Shown here piece by piece: positions 1-7,363 of a stretch of DNA of 23,080 nt. Both the position numbers and the translations under genes were made by a program. The notes beneath the pieces are model-generated. The model made no database searches. It worked only from the letters and a program-made list of their open reading frames with translations, and was not told the origin of the DNA. This DNA is from Acidobacteriota bacterium (GTDB taxonomy: Bacteria; Acidobacteriota; Holophagae; Thermotomaculales; Thermotomaculaceae), in NCBI GenBank assembly GCA_003650445.1, contig QMQE01000016.1, forward strand, positions 1-23,080, given 5' to 3'. Numbering within the stretch: position 1 is the stretch's first letter; each line of letters opens with the position of its first letter.

Positions 1-339
1 AACAGCATCAGGAAAGCACCTGAAAAAGGCCTTTTGAAGATGACGATTGTCTCATCCACCGGAAACAAGCCCCTTTCCGGGGTGAAGGTCACGGCGAAAC
101 TGGGCAAAAGGGTTTTCAGTACCGTAACGGACAAAAAAGGCTATGCCCAGCTATCCCTGCCTGCAGGCAGTTGGAAAGTAAGCCTTGAGCTCAAGGGATG
201 GCAGTCACAGTCCAACAGGGTGAAAATTGAGTCGGGCCGGTTCATCGCTTACAGGATAAAACTCTACCCGGCAGGGGCAAAACCGGGCGCCACCAGCTGG
301 ATTCCCTCTTCCGGTGGGCTTATTCCCGGCAAGCTTTAA
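1..339 (+). CDS. C-terminal part of a protein with a carboxypeptidase-regulatory-like (transthyretin-like) domain
   Basis: The frame is open from the first base of the window, so the true start lies upstream and only the last 112 codons are visible, ending at TAA 337-339. The visible part reads as a beta-sandwich repeat of the carboxypeptidase regulatory-like kind: 'PLSGVKVTAKLGKR', then 'TVTDKKGYAQLSLPAGSWKV', with the usual pattern of a variable adaptation followed by a D-x-x-G-x-A turn and an L-P-A-G-x-Y/W-x-V strand. Such domains usually sit in secreted or outer-membrane proteins and bind or present substrate; they are not catalytic. The last 18 residues are Gly/Pro/Ser-rich and are partly encoded by a 35-bp sequence duplicated just downstream. 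The function of the whole protein cannot be told from this piece. Confidence 0.6.
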   Translation, partial: NSIRKAPEKGLLKMTIVSSTGNKPLSGVKVTAKLGKRVFSTVTDKKGYAQLSLPAGSWKVSLELKGWQSQSNRVKIESGRFIAYRIKLYPAGAKPGATSWIPSSGGLIPGKL

Positions 340-404
340 ATATAATAGAGCTGTTGGAAGAAGAGGAAGAGCTGGATTCCCTCTTCCGGCGGGCTTATTC
401 CCGG
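295..404 (+). repeat. 35-bp direct duplication of the 3' end of the preceding gene
   Basis: Bases 295-329 and 370-404 match at 34 of 35 positions, with an offset of exactly 75 bp. The single difference (T314 versus C389) is synonymous in the frame of the upstream gene. In both copies the frame reads Ser-Trp-Ile-Pro-Ser-Ser-Gly-Gly-Leu-Ile-Pro-Gly followed by two residues and a stop. This looks like a partial tandem duplication of the gene end, or a short dispersed repeat that has been read into the C-terminus. Confidence 0.8.
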
Positions 405-534
405 GCGCTTTTGATGCTGTTCAGGGATTTTCAGGATATTTGATTTTAGGAGTTGAGTGCCATTGTCTTGTCTTCTATCAGGGCAAGATAGTCCCCATTT
501 TGCTCTTTGCTTTTCCCCACTCATCACTCATCAC

Positions 535-583
535 GTCAAAAACGGGGACTGGCAACTTCTCAGGTGCCTGTACCCGCTTTGAC
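535..583 (-). terminator. REP-like imperfect palindrome, probable terminator of the DUF2911 gene
   Basis: GTCAAA (535-540) pairs with TTTGAC (578-583). Inside these are CGGG/CCCG and GGCA/TGCC arms around a 10-base loop. On the minus strand the stem is followed by a run of five T (the A run 538-542). It begins 7 bp past the stop of the minus-strand gene. The core GGGGACTG...GGTGCCTGTA recurs at 12866-12891, so this is also a dispersed repeat. Confidence 0.5.
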
Positions 584-589
584 AGGGGT

Positions 590-1444
590 TCATCTGGATT
601 CTGTCCAGCTTTTCTTTAGGCGCTTGAGTTGCCAGGCTTCCATGTTGGTGTAGGCATTTTTTTCTTTTTTCTGAATTTTCAGCGCGATATCAGCGGCTCG
701 GACAGCTTCTTTGAACCGTTTCAGTTCTCCTAATATTTTCGCCTTGATATTCCAGTTTTCAAAGGATGAGTGGATTGCGATGGCTCGGTTGATATCTGCC
801 AGTGCGGTCTTCAGGTTTTCGTGATGTTCCAGGTAGGTAAGTGCTGCCCCTGCCAGTTGTTCCGACGCCTTCAGAACAAATGCCTCATTCATCTCCTCCA
901 TTTTTTTCTTTGTGTTGACCCGGATGGAGAAATGGATTGCCAGTTTGTCCCAGCAAAGTTCCAGCTTTGCGGAATTCATGGCGAGGTCGGTGAAATCGTA
1001 AAGCAGCCACTCCCGGTGGGGAATCGCGTAAGGGGTTACGTTGAAAGTCAGCACATTCTTGCTCTTGTCCAGGAAGAATGTGCCCCATTGCTTTGCGTTA
1101 CTGTTGAAAATTACCTGCCAGCTGGTCGGTGTTGGCCTGACAAAAAAGCTGTAGGTTCCGGCTTTCAGCGGGTGTCCATTCACCGTAACATCATCTGAAA
1201 ATGAAATCGTTGTGGCTTCATTGGCACCGGCTCGCCACAGCTCATTGTATGGAACCAGCTTTCCCCAGATTGTCCGTCCCTTTACACCGGGACGGTGATA
1301 GGTGACGGTGATATCGGTGAGCCCGATGCGCTGCATGGTCATTGCCTTTTGGCTCAGCATAGGCCGAACCGCTTTTTCCTGTGCAGCGGCTGAAAAATGA
1401 ATAGTTATTGCGAAGACTATGATGATAAACAGGCGATTTCTCAT
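590..1444 (-). CDS. Secreted DUF2911 family protein with C-terminal TPR-like helices
   Basis: The protein has 284 residues. The start ATG at 1442-1444 is chosen because GGGGAGA lies about 6 bases upstream and the first 22 residues form a signal peptide (hydrophobic IIIVFAI core, then a small-residue SAAA site). A longer open frame reaches 1624, but its extra 60 codons are translated low-complexity repeat. Residues about 30-150 match the DUF2911 pattern: 'VTYHRPGVKGRTIWG', 'LVPYNELWRAGANEATTI', 'GTYSFFVRP', 'WQVIFNSNAKQWG'. Residues about 185-270 look like helical TPR repeats (ALTYLEHHENLKTALADIN, then FKEAVRAADIALKI). DUF2911 proteins are exported and have no firmly known biochemical role. 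The gene stands alone; a probable terminator follows its stop. Confidence 0.85.
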   Translation of the reverse strand: MRNRLFIIIVFAITIHFSAAAQEKAVRPMLSQKAMTMQRIGLTDITVTYHRPGVKGRTIWGKLVPYNELWRAGANEATTISFSDDVTVNGHPLKAGTYSFFVRPTPTSWQVIFNSNAKQWGTFFLDKSKNVLTFNVTPYAIPHREWLLYDFTDLAMNSAKLELCWDKLAIHFSIRVNTKKKMEEMNEAFVLKASEQLAGAALTYLEHHENLKTALADINRAIAIHSSFENWNIKAKILGELKRFKEAVRAADIALKIQKKEKNAYTNMEAWQLKRLKKSWTESR

Positions 1445-1895
1445 AAGTTCTCCCCTCGAGTTTCTGATTTTCCTATTCATTTTACACAATAAAGGGTGAA
1501 AAGATAAGAGGTGATGAGTGATGGGTGATGAGGGATGGGTGATGAGGGATGAGGGACAAAAAGACAGGGAATGGCCAACTCCCTGATTTTTCTTACCCCT
1601 ACTCCTACCCCTACCCCTACTCACCCGAAGGGTGATGAAGGATGAGTGACAAAAGACACAGGAAAATGGCCAATTCTTTGATTTTTCTTACCCCTACCCC
1701 AACCCCTGCTCCTACTTCTTTTTCTCCCGCCCCCGCCCACGGCGCTTTGCGCCGGATGTTAGGTGATAGGTGTTAGATGTTAGGTTAAAGATTGGAAAAA
1801 TCAGGGAGTAGACCCTCTTGCTCCCCTTCCGGACTCGCACTCGCACTTTCACTTACACTCTCCCCCGCCCCCGCCCACGCAAAACGCTCACTCTT
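1445..1895. other. Gene-free low-complexity region between two minus-strand genes
   Basis: About 450 bp with no credible gene. It contains degenerate GTGATGAGG-type heptamers/octamers (1511-1560 and 1631-1650), CCCCTA-type hexamers (1594-1620 and 1689-1715), a 6-bp stem hairpin CGGCGC-TTT-GCGCCG (1740-1754), TGTTAG repeats (1757-1785) and a block of CTCGCACTTTCACTT type (1837-1860) that recurs at the far end of the window. Open frames here are translated repeats. Confidence 0.75.
1538..1722. repeat. Tandem duplication, two degenerate copies of about 93 bp
   Basis: Copy 1 runs from 1538 to 1630 and copy 2 from 1631 to about 1722. Each has the same order of parts: GTGATGA-rich start, a GACAAAA segment, ATGGCCAA (1571-1578 and 1665-1672), a TGATTTTTCTTACCCCTAC segment and a CCCCTA-rich end. 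The copies have drifted, so the duplication is not recent. Confidence 0.7.
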
Positions 1896-3305
1896 TTAAT
1901 GGCTGTTTTCAGATTTAAAGTTTTCGCCGTATTTCTCGCGGTAGTAGGCGAGGCGTTCTTCCGGGCTGCCGTTCCGGTTGATTTTGACCGGGGGCTTGTG
2001 AGAAGGCCGGGGGGCAGATTTCCTGGGTTTCGGGGCAGTTTCCGGCCGAGTTGGCCGTGTTTTCTGGCGGGTAGAGGGCCGCTTGGGACTTCTGGGACGG
2101 CTGTCCCTGCTTCGTGGGTGTCCATGCTTGGGCTTCAGGCCGGAGCGGATGTGCATCCCGGCGGTTTCGTCTTTCAGGAACATGTCGTCATCGGCCCATT
2201 CCACCGGGATTTCCATGTGGATGTATTTCTCAATGGCAGCCAGGGAGTGGACAAAGTCAGGACTGACCAGAGAAATAGCTTTCCCTTTCTTGCCCACCCG
2301 GGCGGTTCTGCCGATGCGGTGGACATAGTTTTCAATGTCTTCTGGCAAATCATAGTTAATGACCATGGGCAGGTCTTCAATATGTAGGCCCCGTGACGCA
2401 ACATCGGTTGCCACCAGAAAATGGATTTTCCCGTTCTTTGCATCTTCCACAGTTTTCAACCGTTTGGCCTGGGGCATATCACCGATGAGATAACTGCACT
2501 GATAACCGTTCAGGCTTAATCGTTTTGCAACGGTGATAGCTGCGTGTTTTGTGTTGGTGAAAATGACGGCGCTTTCCGGTTTGTCCTTCGCCAGAATACC
2601 CAGTAACAAACTGATTTTTTCGTATTTCCCAACGTGGTACAGCACCTGGGTTACAGCATCTACTGTCACCTTATCCGGTTCAATCCGAATTTCAATCGGG
2701 TTATTCATGTGGTCCCATGCCAATGCTTTGACCCGCATGCTCAAAGTAGCGGAATACAGCATTGTGATTCTCTTATTGTAGGGAGGCATTTGGTGCAGCA
2801 TCCGACGAATATCGGGGAGAAAACCCATATCAAAAAGACGGTCGGCTTCATCAATTACAAGAATTCCCACATCGCGAAAATTGAATCTTCGTTTCTGCCC
2901 CAGGTCGAGGAGCCGTCCCGGAGTGCCGATCATCAGCTGAACATTCCTGGACAGGCTTTCTTCTTGAGGCCCGTAGCTGACACCGCCGAAGAATGTTGCC
3001 ATTGAAATGTTCAGATGCTTTCCCAGCAACTGGGCATCTTTTTCTATCTGAACCGCCAGCTCCCTGGTGGGTGCAATAACCATGGCTTTCTTGCCCTCAG
3101 GGAGTTTGCCATCCAGAATCAGTTGAAAAATGGTGATCAGAAAAGCTGCTGTTTTGCCGGTTCCGGTCTGGGACTGGACAGTTACATCACGACTTTTTAA
3201 GGTGTGAACCAGACATTTTTCCTGGACCGGGGTACAATGGACAAACCCGGCATCCCGAATCCCGGCCATCAGGCCCGGGTGAAGTTGAAGTTCGGTAAAA
3301 TCCAC
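1896..3305 (-). CDS. DEAD-box ATP-dependent RNA helicase, RhlB-like
   Basis: The protein has 469 residues with all helicase motifs: Q-motif region with CTPVQ (24-28), Walker A SQTGTGKT (45-52), PTREL (79-83), TPGR (128-131), DEAD (152-155), SAT (185-187), VIFTNTK (247-253), DVASRGLHIED (301-311) and HRIGRTAR (329-336). The opening LHP...CTP.Q, the SATLSMRV segment and YDLPEDIENYVHRIGRTAR resemble RhlB of Gammaproteobacteria more than RhlE, although no RNase E gene is nearby. Residues about 390-445 form an Arg/Pro/Lys-rich tail likely to bind RNA. The start is GTG at 3303-3305, supported by GGAGG nine bases upstream and by the Q-motif beginning right after it. It would unwind RNA duplexes in decay or ribosome assembly. 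A good sigma70-type promoter lies 56 bp upstream. Confidence 0.95.
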   Translation of the reverse strand: MDFTELQLHPGLMAGIRDAGFVHCTPVQEKCLVHTLKSRDVTVQSQTGTGKTAAFLITIFQLILDGKLPEGKKAMVIAPTRELAVQIEKDAQLLGKHLNISMATFFGGVSYGPQEESLSRNVQLMIGTPGRLLDLGQKRRFNFRDVGILVIDEADRLFDMGFLPDIRRMLHQMPPYNKRITMLYSATLSMRVKALAWDHMNNPIEIRIEPDKVTVDAVTQVLYHVGKYEKISLLLGILAKDKPESAVIFTNTKHAAITVAKRLSLNGYQCSYLIGDMPQAKRLKTVEDAKNGKIHFLVATDVASRGLHIEDLPMVINYDLPEDIENYVHRIGRTARVGKKGKAISLVSPDFVHSLAAIEKYIHMEIPVEWADDDMFLKDETAGMHIRSGLKPKHGHPRSRDSRPRSPKRPSTRQKTRPTRPETAPKPRKSAPRPSHKPPVKINRNGSPEERLAYYREKYGENFKSENSH

Positions 3306-3360
3306 AGTTCAGCGCCTCCAGTTGCAGTGGTCAGCAGGAAAATCCCGCTGTATTTCTTTG

Positions 3361-3389
3361 ATTATAGAACAGAATAGATAAATATGCAA
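3361..3389 (-). promoter_or_regulatory. Sigma70-type promoter of the helicase gene
   Basis: On the minus strand TTGCAT (3384-3389), a 17-bp spacer and a perfect TATAAT (3361-3366). The predicted start near 3354 gives a leader of about 49 bases that contains the ribosome binding site. Confidence 0.65.
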
Positions 3390-3519
3390 ACCCGTGAGCG
3401 TGATTGTGACGCGTGATCCGCGATGCGAGGGCGTTACGGGTGGGGGTTAGAAAAAGAATCAGCCTTCAGGGAGCTATTCTGAATCTTTTCCGGTACTTAA
3501 CCTGAACCTTGTATTTTAC

Positions 3520-5088
3520 TCAACTTTCTCTTTTAGAAGGCTCAACCAGGATGGTCTTGAATTTGCGCAGCAGGACGAAGCCCCGGCCTTTCCCTTTGCT
3601 GGAGTAAATGTTGTTTTTCGTGGTGTACTGGACTTCCACGAGGGTGTTGGAACCGGCGGCGGAGAAGGCGGCGGCTAGGGCAGCGGCCCTTTTAACCAAT
3701 GATGGAGGGATGGGCTTTCCACCTGGATTTTTCAGAATCACATGGCTACCGGGGAGGTCTTTGGCATGGAACCAGATGTCCTTTGGGCCCAATTTCTGGC
3801 TGTACAGGGCCTGATTGCCCAGAGCATTTCGCCCGACATAAGCGAAGAAGCCGTTTTCCAGTTCCACCCGGCGGATTCCGGGGGGTGCTTTTGGTGCTTT
3901 TTTCCCTTTTTTTACGGGTTTTTCCGGCAGGAGGCCCAAGAGGTCTTCCAGCGATCCGGCCTGTTCCACCGTGTAACGATCATCTTCCAGTGCGGCGAGC
4001 TCGGACTGCACGACCTGGATTCGTTCTCGGATATGGGGCAATTTCCGTTTCAGCCTCGCGGCTTTCCGGTACAGGCGGCTGATGTTTTCAGAGGGTGCCA
4101 GTTCCGGATCCAGTGGGATGGACAGTATGTCTTCCCCCTGCAGATCGGGGAGCCGGATTTCTTTCATTCCTTTTTTCAATTCCTGAAAGTGGGCGGAAAG
4201 GGCTTCCGCTTTCCTCAGAAGTGGGCCGGCTTTATTGCAGGATTGAAGCTCTTTCTCCAGTTTTTTCAATAGAGTCCGCTTCTTTTCGATCTCCTTTCGG
4301 AGCTTTTTGTCCACACGGGAACGTACCTGCTGAAACCTTCCCTGTTCAAGGTTTTTAATGTGAATAGTGGAAAGGGCAGTGCTCATGTTTGCTTTTATGG
4401 TATCCGGTTCTCCAAATGTTTTCATTCGCATTGGAAATACGCGGTTTTTATAAACAACTCCCTGGCCGGATGTTGCTGCCAGCAGGGAGGGCAACAGGGT
4501 ATCGGGGTCATCGCTTGCCAAAAGTTCTGCGGCAAAGGCCGGTCCGAGCCCCCTGACGGTATCAAGGAGGGCTTTGGGGCTTGAAAACTCTTTCAGGTCC
4601 TTCGGGCGAAGTTCGGCCAGAGGCTTTCGATTATCCTTTGGCCATTGGAATCGGGTTCCAGCAATGGCGCCGGGGTCGTTCCGTGTCCAGATCAGTCTGT
4701 TTTCGCTGTCTGTGATAGCCCAGCGGGTGGGAATAGCGCCGGCATTTATGATGAAATGAAAGAGCTGCTCCTCTCCCCAGATGGCCAGTTTGGAGATATG
4801 AAAGTCGATGATGCGCTCATCCAGGGGCTTTTCAATGGCGAGGATGGTTCCCCCCTCCAGGTATTTTCTCAGGACATTGATGTCGGAACCCTGTGATGCA
4901 CCGGCCAGAAAACGGGTTTCGGAGAGAAAAAACGGTGCACTGCGGGGAGCGGAGGAGAAAATCAGATAGTGATTCTTCATGCGGCATTCCAGATATCCGG
5001 AGCGAAGGGACACCCGGCTGATTCTGGATTGTGTTTTTACGAAATTTTTAATTTCGTTTACGAGGTAGTTTATGCTAATATTCTCCAT
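3520..5088 (-). CDS. rqcH: NFACT-domain protein, RqcH/Rqc2-like ribosome quality control factor
   Basis: The protein has 522 residues. Order of parts: NFACT-N domain (about 1-165), a helix-hairpin-helix-like segment with TVRGLGPAFAAELL (177-190), a charged coiled coil (about 255-375), a Lys/Pro linker (390-404) and an NFACT-R domain (about 405-515) with DIWFHAKDLPGSHVIL (437-452) and KGKGRGFVLLRKF (498-510). In Bacillus RqcH binds the obstructed large ribosomal subunit and recruits tRNA-Ala to add C-terminal alanine tails to stalled chains. The Asp-Arg pair essential there appears as Glu91-Arg92 here (LDERIIDF). It is shorter than the usual 560-580 residues. The start ATG 5086-5088 has no clear Shine-Dalgarno; a TAAAAT box at 5098-5103 would give a very short leader. 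The gene diverges from the ribosomal-protein operon. Older names for the family are fibronectin-binding protein A or FbpA. Confidence 0.9.
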   Translation of the reverse strand: MENISINYLVNEIKNFVKTQSRISRVSLRSGYLECRMKNHYLIFSSAPRSAPFFLSETRFLAGASQGSDINVLRKYLEGGTILAIEKPLDERIIDFHISKLAIWGEEQLFHFIINAGAIPTRWAITDSENRLIWTRNDPGAIAGTRFQWPKDNRKPLAELRPKDLKEFSSPKALLDTVRGLGPAFAAELLASDDPDTLLPSLLAATSGQGVVYKNRVFPMRMKTFGEPDTIKANMSTALSTIHIKNLEQGRFQQVRSRVDKKLRKEIEKKRTLLKKLEKELQSCNKAGPLLRKAEALSAHFQELKKGMKEIRLPDLQGEDILSIPLDPELAPSENISRLYRKAARLKRKLPHIRERIQVVQSELAALEDDRYTVEQAGSLEDLLGLLPEKPVKKGKKAPKAPPGIRRVELENGFFAYVGRNALGNQALYSQKLGPKDIWFHAKDLPGSHVILKNPGGKPIPPSLVKRAAALAAAFSAAGSNTLVEVQYTTKNNIYSSKGKGRGFVLLRKFKTILVEPSKRES

Positions 5089-5229
5089 GGCATGGGGATT
5101 TTACCACACGCCCCTGTGAATCTCCCAATGCCGGTGAATAACAAATGTTGAGATAATCCCTTGAGTTTAGAAGCTGTTAAGGGGATTTTTTGACTGTCTT
5201 TGACTATTTGACTGAAGGAGTGCTTGGCA

Positions 5230-5673
5230 ATGAGTTCGGTAATGAAAGAAACTTTTTTTGCAAAAAAAGAGTCGGTTGACCGCAAATGGTTTGTGGTGGA
5301 TGCTACAGACCGTCCGGTGGGTAAGCTGGCGGCTGAAATTGCGCGGATTCTCCGGGGAAAGCACAAACCTGTGTATACTCCCCATGTGGATACCGGCGAT
5401 TTCGTCGTTGTTATCAACGCGGAGAAGGTGGTACTGACCGGTCGGAAATGGGACCAGAAACTGTACCGGTGGCGTACGACGCGACCCGGCAGTATGAAGG
5501 AAAGAACGGCCCGGGAGATGCTGGACAAGCATCCGGAGCATATTCTGGAACACGCTGTGAAGGGAATGCTGCCGAAAAATCGGCTGGGAAGACAGATGTA
5601 CAAAAAGCTGAAGGTGTATGTCGGGGATCAACATCCCCACGAAGCGCAGAAACCGGAAGCATTAAGTTTATAA
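5230..5673 (+). CDS. rplM: 50S ribosomal protein L13
   Basis: The protein has 147 residues, normal for L13 (about 142-150). The hallmark segments WFVVDATDRPVGKLAAEIA, LRGKHKPVYTPHVDTGDFV and HPEHILEHAVKGMLPKN are intact. The start ATG 5230 is preferred over TTG 5224 because GAAGGAG (5214-5220) is nine bases before the ATG and only three before the TTG. L13 is an early assembly protein of the large subunit. First gene of the rplM-rpsI-rpsB-tsf operon; rpsI follows after 24 bp. The leader carries three TTGACT copies at 5190-5213. Confidence 0.98.
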   Translation: MSSVMKETFFAKKESVDRKWFVVDATDRPVGKLAAEIARILRGKHKPVYTPHVDTGDFVVVINAEKVVLTGRKWDQKLYRWRTTRPGSMKERTAREMLDKHPEHILEHAVKGMLPKNRLGRQMYKKLKVYVGDQHPHEAQKPEALSL

Positions 5674-5697
5674 CGGAAGAAAGGTAGGAGGATTTTT

Positions 5698-6090
5698 GTG
5701 AGGAACCTTCAATATTATGGAACAGGCCGCCGGAAAACAGCGGTGGCCAGGGTGTTCCTGAGACCCGGCAAGGGCGAAATGCTAATCAATCAGAAACCAG
5801 TTGACGAATATGTGGACGGTGACATTCTGAAGATGATTATCCGCCAGCCCTTGCAGCTGACCGAAACAGCCGACAAATTTGATCTGTATGTAACGGTCAA
5901 AGGTGGCGGCATTTCCGGCCAGGCCGGGGCGATCAGACACGGAATTGCCCGGGCATTGCTCGAGTATAATCCCGAATTGCGGAAACGGCTGAAAACTGCT
6001 GGATTCCTGACCCGTGACCCGAGAATGAAAGAAAGAAAAAAATACGGGCAGCCAAAGGCCAGGAAGAGATTCCAGTTCTCCAAACGTTAA
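5698..6090 (+). CDS. rpsI: 30S ribosomal protein S9
   Basis: The protein has 130 residues, full length for S9. It shows YYGTGRRKTAVARVFLRPG near the N-terminus, GGGISGQAGAIRHGIARAL in the middle, and the expected C-terminal RKKYGQPKARKRFQFSKR, whose final Ser-Lys-Arg reaches the P-site tRNA in known ribosomes. The start is GTG at 5698 with GGAGG (5687-5691) six bases upstream. It is the usual partner of rplM and lies 24 bp downstream of it. Confidence 0.98.
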   Translation: MRNLQYYGTGRRKTAVARVFLRPGKGEMLINQKPVDEYVDGDILKMIIRQPLQLTETADKFDLYVTVKGGGISGQAGAIRHGIARALLEYNPELRKRLKTAGFLTRDPRMKERKKYGQPKARKRFQFSKR

Positions 6091-6134
6091 TTATCAAACA
6101 AATCTTGCAAGGAACCTGTTAAAGGAGGTATTCG

Positions 6135-7361
6135 TTGGTAGACATTTCCATGAAAGAACTGCTTGAGGCCGGAGTTCACTTCGGACACCAGACCCGTCGA
6201 TGGAACCCTAAGATGAAAAAGTACATCTTTGGAAGTCGAAACGGGATTTATATTATTGACCTGCAAAAAACAATGAAACTTTTCAGGGAAACTGCATCAT
6301 TCATTACCGATGCGGCAGCGAAGGGAAAGAATGTTTTGTTTGTGGGTACCAAGCGTCAGGCACAGGAATCTATTGAAAGCGTGGGCCAGGCCGGTATTCC
6401 ATTTGTAAACCAGAGATGGCTGGGCGGTACACTGACCAATTTCAGTACCATCAAGAAGAGCATTGAAAAGCTCAACAACCTTGAAAGGCTGCTGGAAAGC
6501 GAAGAGATTGAGAACTATTCCAAGAAAGAACGCTATGGCCTGGAACGGAAACGGAACAAACTGATGAAGCTGTTTCGTGGCCTGAAAGAGTTGAATAAAA
6601 TTCCAGACATTATGTTTGTCATTGATCCCAGGCGGGAGAAAATAGCAGTGCAGGAAGCCAGAATCATGAACGTTCCGGTGGTGGCAGTGGTGGATACCAA
6701 TTGCGACCCCGACGTGATTGACTGGGTTATTCCAGGCAATGATGACGCAATTCGTGCCATTAAATTGTTTGTCTCAAAAATGGTTCAAGCCATTCAGGAA
6801 GGCCGTGATATCGCTGGTATCAATCAGGAAGTTGCGGAAGAAGCATTGGCTGCCGAAGAGGTTGCTCTTGAGCCGGAAGCTGTGAAAGCGCCTTCACCGG
6901 AGGTTAAGGAAATACCCAAGGCCACACCGAAGCCGAAAGTTGAAGTGAAAGCTGAGCCGAAAGCCGAATCAAAGCCGGAACCAAAAGCCAAAGTGAAAGC
7001 TGAACCGAAGGCTACACCAAAGCCGGAACCTGAGGCAGAGAAGAAAACTGAGGCAAAGGCGAAGCCGAAGGCAGCACCAAAGGCCAAGGAGGCTTCAGAA
7101 CCGAAGCCAGAGAAAAAGGCTGTTGAAGAAGCTGAAAAGAAAGTGGAGAAGGAAGCAAAGCCGAAAGCCGCACCGAAGAAGAAAGTTGCAAAAGCAGAAG
7201 TTTCTGATGAAGCTGAAAAGAAAGTAGAGAAAAAGGCAAAGGCGGCTCCTAAAAAGGCGACAAGTAAGGCAAAAGCAGAAAAAAAGCCTGTAAAAAAAGC
7301 GGAACCCAAAGCAAAGAAGAAGGAATCTGCCGCTGAAAAGGAAGAGAAGAAGGAGAAGTAG
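6135..7361 (+). CDS. rpsB: 30S ribosomal protein S2 with a long Lys/Ala/Pro/Glu C-terminal tail
   Basis: The protein has 408 residues. Residues 1-232 are a complete S2: SMKELLEAGVHFGHQTRRWN (5-24), FVGTKRQAQESI, NQRWLGGTLTNFSTI (92-106), DIMFVIDPRREKIAVQEA (158-175), and the closing AIKLFVSKMVQAIQEG. Residues 233-408 are a repetitive low-complexity tail made almost only of Lys, Ala, Glu, Pro and Val, such as KAEPKATPKPE and EAEKKVEK. S2 is normally 230-270 residues, so the tail is an unusual addition; it lacks a predicted fold. The start is TTG at 6135, five bases after AAAGGAGGT (6121-6129). tsf begins 2 bp after the stop, so the two are likely translationally coupled. S2 sits at the back of the small subunit and helps S1 bind. 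Confidence 0.97.
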   Translation: MVDISMKELLEAGVHFGHQTRRWNPKMKKYIFGSRNGIYIIDLQKTMKLFRETASFITDAAAKGKNVLFVGTKRQAQESIESVGQAGIPFVNQRWLGGTLTNFSTIKKSIEKLNNLERLLESEEIENYSKKERYGLERKRNKLMKLFRGLKELNKIPDIMFVIDPRREKIAVQEARIMNVPVVAVVDTNCDPDVIDWVIPGNDDAIRAIKLFVSKMVQAIQEGRDIAGINQEVAEEALAAEEVALEPEAVKAPSPEVKEIPKATPKPKVEVKAEPKAESKPEPKAKVKAEPKATPKPEPEAEKKTEAKAKPKAAPKAKEASEPKPEKKAVEEAEKKVEKEAKPKAAPKKKVAKAEVSDEAEKKVEKKAKAAPKKATSKAKAEKKPVKKAEPKAKKKESAAEKEEKKEK

Positions 7362-7363
7362 GG

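Noticed and set aside
1445..1624. Upstream extension of the DUF2911 gene to 1624
   Set aside because: The extra residues are translated short repeats; the signal peptide and ribosome binding site place the start at 1444.
7012..7239. Leu/Pro-rich minus-strand frames over the S2 tail
   Set aside because: Complement of low-complexity coding sequence; no ribosome binding site or family match.
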